Below are positions 35,500 to 47,662 of a DNA stretch of 64,000 nucleotides, one piece after another; the stretch's first letter is position 1; each line of letters begins with the position of its first letter. The notes beneath the pieces were generated by a model. That model did not search any database. It was not told the origin of the DNA and saw only the letters and a list, made by a program, of their open reading frames with translations. The stretch covers positions 71,314,884-71,378,883 of the forward strand of contig CM043944.1 of assembly GCA_014529385.2 (NCBI GenBank). Reading direction: 5' to 3'. Made by a program: the position numbers and the translations under genes. This DNA comes from Adiantum capillus-veneris. Lineage: Eukaryota; Streptophyta; Polypodiopsida; Polypodiales; Pteridaceae.

Positions 35500-35640
35500 G
35501 TAGGTGTTTAGGCTTTGGTAACAATGATGCATCTATTGTTGGTTACACAGATGCAAATTATGTGGGTTGTCGAGACAATAGGAGATCTACATCTGGATAC
35601 ATTTTCATATTTGCAAGAGGAGCCATTTGGTATCAAAGAA
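35259..35640 (+). pseudogene. copia RNase H, cut at its catalytic part
   Basis: Reads SVPHSSTVGSLMYATMIAMRPDVAF, split here as VGSLMYATMIA and MRPDVAFLVGVV, then HILRYLKGTTSRCL, ASIVGYTDANYVGCRDNRRS and TSGYIFIFARGAIWYQ. The TDAN motif holds the first catalytic Asp. At about 35640 the match stops and LTR DNA of a minus-strand copia begins, so the rest of the domain is lost. Confidence 0.9.
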
Positions 35641-35758
35641 CCTTGCCATTTTTCATTCCACTTTGTGTGTGCTTCTTTATTATATGTTTTTGGTCAATAG
35701 TGAGCTAGAGGAGTGTAAGGAGTGTCCGGTCGACCAACCACATGTCCTTTACCCAACA
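35641..35758 (-). mobile_element. truncated 3' LTR of a minus-strand copia
   Basis: Starts (minus strand) TGTTGGGTAAAGGACATG next to a PPT and runs only about 118 bp before the break with the plus-strand copia. Confidence 0.75.
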
Positions 35759-35770
35759 ATCTCCCACTTT
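35759..35770 (-). promoter_or_regulatory. polypurine tract
   Basis: Minus strand AAAGTGGGAGAT directly before the LTR start; a typical copia PPT. Confidence 0.85.
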
Positions 35771-35879
35771 AAGGACAATGAGGTTGTAAGTGGTGACTAA
35801 AGCTAGTATGCACAATTGTGAAGCACAACAACTTCACCCTTGTACAAATATTTTTTCACCCTACACCCATTAACGTGAT

Positions 35880-36195
35880 GCAATGTGCAAATCACTCCGT
35901 AGCTAGGCTCTTTGTAAGAGCATCTGCTGGCTTGTCATTGGTGTGGATCTTGACAAGATTGAAGTGCTTATCTGTCAACGCATCCCGATTGAGATGATAC
36001 CTTACTTCAATGTGTTTTGACTTGGAGTGAAACATAGGATTCCTTGCCAAAGCAATGGCACTCTCACTATCACAATGTAGAACTGGAACCTACTAAATGT
36101 CTAGATCCCCCACTGAATGTGCCAACCATATAGCTTCCTTGCTAGATTTAATGCCGCAACATATTCAACCTTTGTAGTGGAAGAAGAACACCCAT
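35880..36195 (-). pseudogene. copia RNase H C-terminal part, minus strand
   Basis: Reads STTKVEYVAALNLARKLYG (36185-36130), then PVLHCDSESAIALARNPMF, HSKSKHIEVRYHLNRDAL and FNLVKIHTNDKPADALTKSL. This is the classic end of copia RNase H with its DSESA and TKHIE-like motifs. Upstream pol is missing: at about 36195 the match ends. Stops near 36095 and 36120. Confidence 0.9.
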
Positions 36196-36341
36196 GAGGC
36201 TCCTTCATGTTGTGTGTTTCCCCCAAAAATTGGTCTCTTATCCACTTCTCCTTTCCCCTTCCTTCATGCATGCGCACATGCTATCCACCCCACACATCTA
36301 TTATCATTGAAAGCACGTAGATGCAGAGTACTATCAGGCGT

Positions 36342-37393
36342 TGTCAAGAGTTTTTTGGAGAAAGGGATTGTGCATATGCATGTACATACCCATGCATGGT
36401 GCATCGAATAAAGGATTGCCCATTTTCCAGAGCCAGGTGGTTATGTGGGGCCCACATGTGTGCAGGTAGGACAGCATGTAAATAGTACATCGATTTTCAC
36501 TATCATCAGTACCAGTGTGTTTTATCTATAATAATGAGGAGTTTCTAGCACGTAAAACTTCTCAAGGAAGCTATCCGCGGGCCGACGACATGAGGTAAGC
36601 AGGTGCGTCAGATGGCATCTAGTGGCGTCAAGAGGTTGAATGGGGTCAATACTTGCACGTGGAAAGTACGGACACAACGTGGGTGTTTTCTTGTGATACT
36701 TATGCATAAAGGTCAACATGAGGACCACTTTTTGGGGCCACTTCACATGGTGGCGGGATGCATTATTGAAAAAAGTCGAGTGCCAGGTGTGCGTATGGGT
36801 GCAGCAAGGTGACAACTATGCACTGCGAGGTCAGTTTTTGGCCTGTTCGGGGTCCGTTTGAGGTCATCCAAAAGGCCAAGGGTGCTCAACTAATAAATCT
36901 AAGTGTGGAAATGAAAAAACAGAGAGAAGACCAGAAGAAACGTGGAGAGAAGAGGAGGAATAGCCACAACTGTGTTTTTGGTGGAGCCTGTTTTGGCCTT
37001 AAACTGCTCATCCAAGGTCGGATTTGAGCACTTTGACATTGTAGACTGGGGTTTTGGGCCGTTCCGGACACGATGGCGCTGTCCATTTTTCCAAACTCCT
37101 CACTTTTTTTCTGTTATTTTGGTTGTGTAAGTTTCTCCTATGAGCGAAGCTTCTGTTCCAGTTTATGATTGTATCTGGCATATTTTACCCATATTGTGTG
37201 AGCTATTTGCCCCATTGGTGTTGGCCCAAGCTCATTTGTATCTAAACATCAGAAGTTCTCCTCTTTTGAGCTGAGTTTTTTGGGTGTGTGTGTCTCTGTG
37301 TGGAGTGGGCAATGGGATCGTCTCTCTCCTCACACTTCATCGGTGTGTTCCCTGTCTCGACCAGGTGGGTTGTGTAAGCCGAGTGGTTCCCCA

Positions 37394-37433
<40 letters not shown>

Positions 37434-37495
37434 CATCCCAAGAGTGTGTGTCGGGTCATTATAGAGGCGTTCTATGTGTTTTCTTCCCGCTCACA
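36342..37495 (+). repeat. 5' LTR of the gypsy element
   Basis: Starts TGTCAAGAG and ends CGCTCACA. It has a TATA-like tatctataataatg at about 36525 and a 36-bp GT run at 37396-37431. Confidence 0.95.
37396..37431. repeat. (GT)n in the 5' LTR, 18 units
   Basis: Same site as the 68-unit run in the 3' LTR. Confidence 0.98.
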
Positions 37496-37501
37496 TTCTT
37501 T

Positions 37502-37519
37502 TGGCGCCCCCATGGAGGA
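37502..37519 (+). promoter_or_regulatory. primer binding site, TGGCGC class
   Basis: TGGCGCCCCCATGGAGGA, six bases after the 5' LTR end. Confidence 0.75.
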
Positions 37520-38555
37520 TCTTCTTCGAGTACCTTCTGCTTCGAGCTTCAAGCTTCAAGATTCGGGATTACAGGTTGCAGACTACAGGTTACAGGTTAC
37601 AAGGATAGGTACAGGTACAAGTGTTTCACACAAGTACAGGTAGCTGGAGTAGAGTGATATACTAGCAGTGGTGTCACTTGCAGTTGTTGTGGGTATGCAT
37701 CATTTGGCGCCTGTTTGAGCGTATTGTCTGCTCGTATTGTACGTTACTTGTGGAAACTGCCATTGTACGCCTTTGTGGAGCCATACTTGGTTTTATTAGG
37801 CAGTCCCAGCCATTTCTGAGACTTGGTCTGGAAGATAGTCATTTCTGAGCCTTGACTATACGCGATTTGCATAAGCCTTCATGTGAGGGTCGATAGCGTG
37901 AGGTTTTATTGAGCTGGGGTATTTTCAAATGTGGAGATCCTTTCGGTGATATAGGTAGCTGGAGCACCCTTTTCATGACCTCGCCATAGGCTATGTACTA
38001 GTGATTCCTACTTGATTCTCGGGTTCTATTGTTGGCAGTTTATGCATACATATACAGTCTATATTTTGGGTTCTCACTGCTCTACTTCTGGGGAAACTCT
38101 GTCAAAATTTTTCCAAGTTATGATGGCTGGTCTTTTGGTCTTTTAAGCCATTTATGCTGTTATGTTGCTGAAATTTTGGCAAAATCAGAGGATAAGTCAG
38201 GTGTGCCTTTTTGGGAGCTTCATGGTTGGCTTTAATGGATGATCAAAATGGCCCTCAATTCACTCCTTTTCATTTAACTCAGAGAATCCAGATAAATGTT
38301 CATGTGTCCAGGAAGATTTTTTTCCAGCAGCGCATAGTCTTTTTGTTCGGGCCAAGAAGATTACAAGAGATCCTGGAATGTCCTTTGCCTGTTGTAATTC
38401 CAATGATTAACTATGAAACTCATTTGATGTGCATGTGTTTGTCCTTATCTAAAGTTGAGCTCCATTGAAGTTTCTGGGAATTGAGTCAGTCAAAAGTTTT
38501 GGGTTCTCGCACGTGTGTTCGAAGGGGTTCTCAAAGCATCGTAACTTGGGTAGCC
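37520..38555 (+). other. gypsy leader, no gene
   Basis: Untranslated leader between the PBS and the gag start. It has short gattacaggtt-type repeats near 37560-37640 and the block 37720-38130 shared with the copia leader at 31190-31650. Confidence 0.7.
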
Positions 38556-40202
38556 ATGGCTTTCTCTTATCCAGAGTTTCATGGAAAAAGTGATGAAGAT
38601 GTGGAAAATTTTTTGGAAAAGATGGAGGTTGCCTGCATTAGCAACCAAATTCATGACCCTGCGCAGATGTTACGTCTTCTCCAAATTTGTTTGAAGAGTG
38701 ATGCACGAGTTTGGTCCAAAGCATTTGAAGAGGAGTTGTGTGTGGCGGATCCACCTGTAAGATTGAGCTGGGACAATCTAAGGCATGGATTGGAAGTGGA
38801 GTTTGTGAAGATAGAAGATCCTGATAAAGTGTGGCAAGAAGTACAAGGTTTGGTGCAAAAGGAAGGTGAGCCAGTAGATGCGTACATACGTAAGTTCTCA
38901 TTGGCATGGGAGCGGATGTGCAAGGCCTTAGCACCACAAGTACCCCCGCCTGACATGATGAAGAAGGATAGGTTCTTGGCTGGTCTTTGGGAGAATATAC
39001 GTTGGAGAGTGGAGCTAAAGAAGCCTAGGACATATGAATATGCACTAGACGTAGCAAGAAACAAAGAGTGGAAGCTGAGGAAAATGAGCCAGTTAGGGGT
39101 GGAGTCTTTGCCCATAAGGTCTGAATTTCAGCCTATGGATTCTTCGCAAGGTCGCATGCCAGGGGTTCATCATGAACTAGTGGTTGTTGTTACTCCTCAA
39201 GTTATGCCAGCAGTGGTCACAACATCAGTGCAAGATGATGGGCTAAGGCAAGACATGAGGCAAGTGGTAGATTTAATGAAGAATCTCAGCCTAAACATGC
39301 TAGGTCAAGTGGGAAATAATCGAGGTCGAGGGAGGTTTGCAAATTATCCAGGAGGTGAAGAAAGGCCTAGGAATGGTGTTGGACAAAGCAATGGTAGGTT
39401 CTGGAGGCAGACGCCCACATGTTATAATTGCGGAGAGTTGGGTCACATCAGCCCGCAATGTGATAAGCCACCAAGGATGGGGGGAGACATGTATCCATTG
39501 CCAAGACAGGTGCTAACTAGGTCAAATGATTATGGCATTGAAATTAAGGGAGATGAAGGAACCAGTGGATTACCTCAAGAGGAAAAGGGAAAGACAAAAG
39601 TGATAAGTGTGGTTACCTTGGAGAAGGCATCAAATCTAGAGGATACATTAGTGATGCCTATTGGGAAGAGAACCACAGGGGATAAGGAAGGAAGAAGTGC
39701 CCCAAGTCCTAGTAAGAAGAAGGGAAAGAGCCATGAAGGCGAGGATGTCAAGGCCAAGAGGAAAAGAAGGGCTCGTCGCAAGTTTCATGTTTCAGATTTT
39801 CCACTAGGGGATGGGCAATTAAGCTATGACTTGAAGGAGGATCTGACAAGCAGGAAGGCAGATGTTACTTTTGGGCAGCTTATAGAGATGGTACCTAAGC
39901 TAAAGCGACAGTGGAAGAGGATGGTTAACCCAATGGAGAAAGAGCCAGAGAGAGGTTCAGTAAAGGTGTTGGCAATGGATGAGCTACCAGACATTTGTCC
40001 AATAGTAGATGTGTGGCACAAAAGGAAAAATTTGGGACAAGGTTATGTTGATGGTGGAGCCCAAATATGTGTCATAACACACTCATATGTTGAGAAGATG
40101 GGTCTTACAGTGTCTGGGGTGTCAGGCTTCCGAATCAGCTTGGCAAACCATCAAAAAGTAAAATGTTTGGGTTGTAAGGAGCTTAGAAGTGGAGGCGTAT
40201 GA
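38556..40202 (+). pseudogene. gypsy gag and protease start
   Basis: The frame is open from 38481, but the first ATG in a good place is 38556 (MAFSYPEFHGKSDEDVENF), giving about 548 residues. The capsid domain (residues about 1-190) has WSKAFEEEL, WDNLRHGLEVEFVK and YIRKFSLAWERMCKAL. The CCHC knuckle CYNCGELGHISPQC is at about residue 290. A Lys/Arg-rich stretch (about 380-410) precedes the protease, whose active site reads YVDGGAQICVI (DGG, where DSG or DTG is usual). The frame ends about 150 codons early through a frameshift near 40185; the next frame carries YYIGQTMV/GRPWLRAMG. Gag packages the RNA; protease releases the mature proteins. Confidence 0.93.
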
Positions 40203-41037
40203 TGCAAAGGTAGTGGTTGATTTTCATGTGATGCCAGCAGGGTTGGGAGCATATCCCTATTATATTGGGCAGACCATGGTTACGTGCAATGGGAGCTGTT
40301 CAAGATTGGCGACGCGGTACGATTAGCCTCTATGGAAAGACAGGTGCCAAGAACCTATATAATATGGACACAAGGAAACGATTGGAAGAGCTTTATGAAG
40401 ATGAAGATGAGTCTAGTGATGAAGACTATTCCACAGTGACTGATGAGGACAGTGAAAGTACGACCAGCAGTGATGAGCATGCTGATGTTGCATTTGTTTT
40501 GATGGACAAAGGAATCCAGGAGTCTGGTTATTCGCATTTGCAAATGAGGTTGAAGATGAAAGTGAAGGGCCTTATGAAGTGATTGAAGGGTTGATGCAAA
40601 CCAAGGTTGAATTGTCAAAGAAGCAGGAATTGATGACACAAATGATCAGTGGAGACCTCTCAGCTATGGAGAAGGAGATATATTTGCACATACTGGCTAG
40701 TTTTCCCGATTTTTTCATTACTTCATATGAAGAGATCAGAGGGTTCAAGGGCGAAGAGATGCATATAGAGCTGAAAGAAGGTGCTAAGCCAGTGCGACAA
40801 AGGCTAAGAAGGATGGGTCAAGAGCAAATGAAAGCCTTGAGGGAAGAGGTGGACAAGTTATTGAAGGCGGGGTTCATAGTCCCTGTGGAAACCACAGAAT
40901 GGGTGAGTCCAGTAGTAGTCAGTCCAAAGAAGGATGGAAAGTGGAGGATCTGTGTAGATTTTAAACCCTTAAATGTAGCCACTAAGAAAAACCCATATCC
41001 TCTTCCATTCATTGATCAGATCTTGGATTCAATATAG
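40203..41037 (+). pseudogene. gypsy protease end, acidic linker and RT start
   Basis: 40265-40582 begins GRPWLRAMGAVQDWRRGTIS, the protease C-terminus. An Asp/Glu/Ser-rich linker (ELYEDEDESSDED) follows. After one more shift, 40579-41037 has FPDFFITSYEEIRGFKGEEM, VRQRLRRMGQEQMKALREEV, FIVPVETTEWVSPVVVSPKK and WRICVDFKPLN: RT fingers and the first RT boxes. It ends at TAG 41035, at a small frameshift just before the next RT box. Confidence 0.93.
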
Positions 41038-41820
41038 AAGGTTATGAGAGATACAGTGTGTGTGATGGTTTTTCAGGCTATTTTCAATTGAAGATTGCTC
41101 TTAAGGACCGAAAAAAGACAGCTTTCATTACGCCATGGGGCTGTTATTGTTACACAGTACTGCCATTTGGGTTGACAAATGGATGATCCTTTTATCAAGA
41201 GAGAGTAAATTGGGTATTGGCACCATTCATTGGTAGTTGTGTTAAAGCTTTTATGGACGATTTCTGTGTCTACAGCAGTAGGGCTGAGCACCATGAGAAG
41301 CTGCAGATGGTATTGGCTTGATATGATGAATGTGGAGGACAACTAAATCCAAAGAAATTTTATCTAGCGCAGCCAAGGGTGAAGTTATTGGGCCATATGG
41401 TGTCAAAAAATAGCATTGAGGCTGATCCATACAAGGTTAAGTCTATCATTCTTCTTCCATCACCTACGAGTACAAAGCAATTGGCAATCTTTATACACAA
41501 AGTGAAGTACATGGCAAGGTTTATTCCATTGTCTTCATAGATTCTTTATCCATTACAACAAGTGCAAAGCATGATCCATTGCAATGGGATGACAAGTGTG
41601 AAGAAGTGTTTCAAGAGGTGAAGGAGGTGTTAGGGGGGTTGTCAGCCATGCAGGCTCCTGATTGGGAGCAAGTGTTTTATGTAAATCCATCAGTAGGGGA
41701 TGATGCCATTGGAGCCATGCTATTGCAAAAGGGGAAGGGCATCCATTATATGAGGCCAGTGTATTGTGCAAGCCGAGTGAAGTTGGTAGCAGAGTGAAAG
41801 TTCTCAAAAGTAGAGCTAGT
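41038..41820 (+). pseudogene. gypsy RT catalytic part and first RNase H
   Basis: In the shifted frame: EGYERYSVCDGFSGYFQLKI, DRKKTAFITPWGCYCYTVLP, FGLTNG*SFYQ (stop for Met or Trp), then KAFMDDFCVYS with the FMDD catalytic Asps. LNPKKFYLAQPRVKLLGHMV follows. RNase H 1 (41579-41797) has WDDKCEEVFQEVKEVL, DWEQVFYVNPSVGDDAIGAM and YMRPVYCASR. Stops at about 41187, 41321, 41538 and 41797. Confidence 0.92.
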
Positions 41821-43141
41821 GATGGCTAGTGTAATATTTGCTTGTCGACGATTTCGTCATTACTTGCTACCAAGACCTTTTGTTTTCTTGACGAGTTATG
41901 CTTTTTTGCCACAGTTAATTAATGGCACTAATATGTCAAATGTGGTCAAGAAATGGGTAATTGAGCTGCAAGAGTTCGAGTTCTCTTTCCTAGTTGAAGA
42001 CAATACAAGAGCTACCCTAGCTGATTTGTTGACTTACAAGGAGAATCCCCTTCTTGTTAAGGAAGAGGTGGTGAGGAAGGTAATTGAAGAAGTGCCACAG
42101 ATCAGCAATGCACATGTTTTTTTCTTTGATGGCTCATACAGAAAGAGCCATGATGCGGCTTTAGGGGGTATAGCACTTTATGATCCAGAGGGGAAGCTAG
42201 TATGCAAGAGAGGGTTCAAGTTGGATGCTCATAGTAACAATGAGGCTGAATATGCTACTTTGGAAGCCGGATTACACATTTGTTTGAAGCATGGGGTTAG
42301 AAGGTTGAGCATAAAAGGTGATGCCTTATTAGTTGTGAAGCAAGTGTTGGGTGTGTGGAAGAGCAAGAACACCTCATTGAAGGAAATATGCTTCAGAATT
42401 AAAGGCCTGTTAAAAAAGTTCAAAGCATGGAGCATCAGACACATTGAACGTGCTCTAAATGGAGAGGCACGTGAAGCAGCTCAAAGCATGATTGGGGAGC
42501 TATTTGTGTTGAGGACCAATTTACCTCTTTATCATGGCCGGGAAAGTTTGGCTCAAGAAGAGGAGGTTTTGCTCACAGGAATCATTCCAAAGGAGATTCA
42601 GAAGTCTAAGAAGTATGGTTTTGTGCGTAGAGCATACAAATACAAATTGATTGGTGATGTCTTATACATGAAAGGGGCTGATCTCATGTTGAGACGTGTA
42701 CCTTGGCGGGAGGAGCTTTACAGAGTGCTAGAAGAGAATCACGAAGGCGCATGTGGCAGCCATTTTGCTCTAAAGATCACCTTGCATAAGATCTTGCAAG
42801 AGGGGTATGTATGGCCTAGTTTGCACAAGGATGCTCACCATTGGTGTAGGTCTTGCAATAGGTGTCAAGCATTTGGGAAGAGAGTGTTGAAGCTAGAGCT
42901 ACAAAAAACCATCATGGCATTTGATGTGTTTGAAAAGTGGGGGATTGATGCAATAGGTCCGTTACCTATCACAAGCAGGGGAAAAATCTATATTTTGACT
43001 GCAGTGGACTATCTCTCTAGATGGGCAGAGGCTATAGCAGTAAAACAAATCACTACAAAGGATGTGGCAAAATTTGTGTACGATGAAATATGTTGCAAGT
43101 TTGGGGTGCCACTAGAGCTACTTTCGGATAAGGGACCATGA
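41819..43141 (+). pseudogene. gypsy second RNase H and integrase N-terminal/core
   Basis: A 440-codon open frame. Residues 1-95 finish the first RNase H (ACRRFRHYLL, VVKKWVIELQEFEFSF). Residues about 96-230 form a second RNase HI fold: FFDGSYRKSHDAALGGIALY (Asp), NNEAEYATLEAGLHI (Glu), SIKGDALLVVKQVLG (Asp), HIERALNGEAREAAQ, where the last catalytic Asp seems to be Arg. The integrase follows: zinc residues in HEGACGSHFALKITLHKIL and WCRSCNRCQAFG, first Asp in WGIDAIGPL and second in LLSDKGP. TGA at 43139 replaces a codon expected to be CGA or CAA. Confidence 0.95.
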
Positions 43142-43881
43142 TTTAGAGCTAAATTGCTAGACTTTTTATGCGCAAAGATGAAGATTAGGCACCAGCATAC
43201 CACTCCTTATTATCCGCAGTGTAATGGCTTAAATGAAAGATTCAATGGTGAGTTGGTGCAAATTCTTTCGAAAGTGACAGAGCACCAAGGAAAGAATTGG
43301 GATTTGGAATTGCCTAGTGCATTATGGGCTTACCGTACTTCGGTGAAGACAGGTAGAGGGTTTACTCCATTTCATTTGGTATATGGAAAGGAAGCACTAT
43401 TGCCCGTGGAGGTAGAGTTTCCTGTAGTAAAGATGCTAGAGAAGTTGCTTGGTCCGCCTAGTGATGCATTCAAAGAGAGGCTCTTACAGTTACAAGACGT
43501 TCAGCTGGATAGGATGAGTGCATTGGAACATTGGCAAAGATAAATGAAAAGGTCAAAAGTAAGGGTATCAAGAAGCATGACTTGGTTTTGCACTATAGCA
43601 GTAAGCTAGACAACACCTTCCAAAAGAAGTTTCAAATTAAGTGGGAAGGCCCTTTCAAGGTAGTGGAGTGTTTTCCAAATGGTACATATCAGTTGGCTAA
43701 CCTGGATGGGATTCTACATAAGTCAAGGGTAAATGGATGGCGTCTTAAATTATATCATGCTAGATTGATGATGGTGGAGCAAGATGCGCTGTCTGTGGAG
43801 CAAGTAATGTTGGTGAGGGATGAGGAGACCTCTTACGCGGCGAGTCTCATATCTCTTTTTGATGTTGCTGATCATGAATGA
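43142..43881 (+). pseudogene. gypsy integrase core end and C-terminal domain
   Basis: HTTPYYPQCNGLNERFNGEL carries the catalytic Glu. LELPSALWAYRTSVKTG and FHLVYGKEALLPVEVEFP end the core. A -1-type shift near 43540 leads to 43531-43881, with HDLVLHYSSKLDNTFQKKF, WEGPFKVVECFPNGTYQL and HKSRVNGWRLKLYHARL: an SH3-like integrase C-terminal domain. No chromodomain is visible. It ends at TGA 43879. Confidence 0.93.
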
Positions 43882-43892
43882 TCTAGCAGGCT

Positions 43893-43904
43893 AGGGGATG
43901 GGCA
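43893..43904 (+). promoter_or_regulatory. polypurine tract
   Basis: AGGGGATGGGCA, just before the 3' LTR at 43910. Confidence 0.8.
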
Positions 43905-43909
43905 AATTA

Positions 43910-45178
<1,269 letters not shown>

Positions 45179-45957
45179 GCATGATGAATTTTGTAACTTG
45201 TATGTGCTACTCCGAAACCTCTCCTATTACATCAGCTAACACACCACAACCAATTACATCACAAAACCAAAGAAAATTGCTAACACAGGTGTCCTGACTT
45301 GCATATTATATTTTGCACTTTACTAAAACCCATGCAATATGCGAGTGGAGACCATAGTTCCAGGTGCAACAAACTCATGAAGGAGATTCCTACATAGATG
45401 ATTGTTTCAGATAGCTCATGAGATTTTTTTTTTATTCATTCTTATTGTAATGATTGGCTTGTGAATGCTCATAAAAAATCCACTTGTCATCCTAGCAATA
45501 ATGGGCCACTAGGGGCAAGCAATCATAAGGGGCAACCATGGGCAAGGTGTGAGTAGGAAAGAGAGCATCTATGCAAGCAAGGATCTAGAGCAAGGGTTCT
45601 GCAGTGGCTATGCGGGCAAGGCCTGTCATGTGTCAGGTATGCATGCTAGGTGGGGCTCTATATATAGGCATGGTTGTGATGTTACTAGCATGTGTGTCAC
45701 CCCCTTGGTCTTACATTGGTGTTAGAGATAAGTGGATCTTGGCAAAGGTGGTGGTTAAGGAAGCTTTTCCAAAAGAGGGAGAGAACCATGAGGCATGTAA
45801 GGATACAAAGGTTTGGAGCTCGAAGTCGACAACAATGGGTGTGGGAAAGAAGCCTAGCACACAAAAGGAGGTCGAGTTCAACTTGCACAAAATAAGGCTA
45901 AATCGACACCATCACCACGCTGTTATAGGAATTTTACATTCCTTGAGTACTGCTATT
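45179..45957. other. intervening DNA; weak open frame 45604-45981
   Basis: Between two retrotransposons. The plus frame 45604-45981 (125 codons) has an ATG and a hydrophobic start, but it runs into the copia LTR and resembles no family I know. I do not regard it as a proven gene. Confidence 0.5.
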
Positions 45958-46682
45958 TGTAAGAAATGCGGAATACAATAAGGATCTAGTAGCAGGGAGA
46001 GTAGAGAGATATATGATGCAAAGTAGATTAGTGGAAAATCAAAAACTTTAGATTAGCACACTATTACAAAGTGATGGCGTCATCCACCCATGTGCTCTCA
46101 AGGTAGAGCTTAGATGGCGATTTAGACAACTAAAACAAGTAGGAATACAAGAGACTAACAATCCTTACACAAGGATGTGTTGTGTGCGTCAAGTGTGCAC
46201 ACCATTCTACCAAATTACTCATGAGAAGGCCTCCTTATATAGATGTAAGGGAGCCTCTAAACGCCCATGTGCAACCGCCCTTAGATAGCCAAGTCCAAGT
46301 AGGACTCTCCCATGCGCCCATGTGTAGCCACTTTTGGGTAGACAACTTACAAGTCCTCCTAGAAATCGGCCATCGGCCACCGGACAGCCATTCTCCGATT
46401 GTCTTCCGGCTCTCGTTCGGCCAAGATATTCCAGCAAAAAGGAATATTCTAGCGAAGGGAAAAAAGTCTTGGGGGTGGAAGCCCCCGAAGCCCCCAAAGT
46501 TTCCCTTTAATTTGCTACGTACCATCCACGATCACAAATAGAGATCTCATCAGCGTGCAAAGCTAGAATCCACCAAATATATGTGAGCCATTGGCTTCTC
46601 CTCATTTGTGGGCATTATAAACTATGCAGCATATATTGTGGTGGCAAAACTGAGAGAGGTGGGCATTGCAAGTATACCAACA
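45958..46682 (-). repeat. 3' LTR of the copia element
   Basis: 725 bp; plus-strand ends are TGTAAGAAATG and ATACCAACA. A TATA-like box (minus strand CTATATAAGGAG) is at about 46231-46242. Confidence 0.96.
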
Positions 46683-46693
46683 CCCCCCCTCAA
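46683..46693 (-). promoter_or_regulatory. polypurine tract
   Basis: Minus strand TTGAGGGGGGG, abutting the 3' LTR. Confidence 0.92.
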
Positions 46694-46709
46694 TGAACAC
46701 CCGAAGATG

Positions 46710-47662
46710 TTCTATGTTGGCCGTGTGCCAACTCCAAGTTGATGAAGATGTCGAAGTAGCTGGTCTTTCCCTAGAGCTTTGGTTAAGATATCTGCACAAT
46801 TATCTTCAGTAGGACAATACTCTATTTCCACAATTTCATCCTCAATTAGCTCTCAAACATAATGATACTGAACCTCAATATGCTTTGTGTGTGCATGGAA
46901 GACGGGGTTCTTGGCAGTCGCCATGCAACTATGGTTGTCGCATTGAAGTGTTGTTGCTGAATGAAGAGAAACACCTAAGTCCATGAAGACTCGCCTTAGC
47001 CAAACTACTTCACAAGCTGCAAAACAAGCAGCTTTATACTCTGCTTCCATTGAAGAAAGAGCGACGGTTGGGTGCTTCTTGTTGATCCAAGAAAACACTC
47101 CAGAACCAGGTGAGAAACAAAATCCAAAAACTGACTTTCTAGAGTCACAATCTTCTGCCCAATCAGAGTCACAATACCCACTAAGAGTATTTGTGCCAAT
47201 GCCATAGGCAATGCCATGGCCCAAAGTACCTTTGATGTACTTAAGAACTCGCATACCTGCCTTCCAATGAGATTCTCTTGGTTGGTTGGAAAACCTGGTT
47301 AAAACACCTACTACAAAAGAAGTATCCGGCCTAGTGTTGCACAAGAAAATTAAGCTTCCCACAAGTTTTCTGTACTTTTTAATCTCGACTAAGGGAGAAG
47401 AATCTTCCATGGAGAGTTTTACATTTACCTCCATTGGAGTGCTCACAGGTTTGCAATCCATCATGCCAAAAGCTTTTAGGATCTCTGCTGCATACTTTTG
47501 TTGAGAGATGAAGATGCCTTTTGAGGATTTCCAAACCTCAATCCCCAAACAATAATGCAACAAACCTAAGTCTGTCATTTCGAATTCAGAACTCAAACTC
47601 TCACGAGTTTGTTGGATGAGCTCTTTGTGGTCACTTGTGATTATCAAGTCATCGACATACAA
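46710..47662 (-). pseudogene. copia RT end and RNase H
   Basis: The frame 47662-46853 starts in the RT catalytic box (MYVDDLIITSDHKELIQQT). It continues with FEMTDLGLLHYCLGIEVW, YAAEILKAFGM and CKPVSTPMEV. RNase H follows: LVGSLIFLCNTRPDTSFVVG, LSGYCDSDWAEDCDSRKSV (Asp), VALSSMEAEYKAACFAACEV (Glu), LQCDNHSCMATAKNPVFH (Asp) and HTKHIEVQYHYV. After a stop at about 46855, the tail EDNCADILTKALGKDQ reads on to about 46740. All catalytic residues are present; the upstream break separates it from the rest. Confidence 0.95.

Noticed and set aside
38651-39115. 154-codon minus-strand frame
   Set aside because: Antisense shadow of the well-supported gypsy gag.
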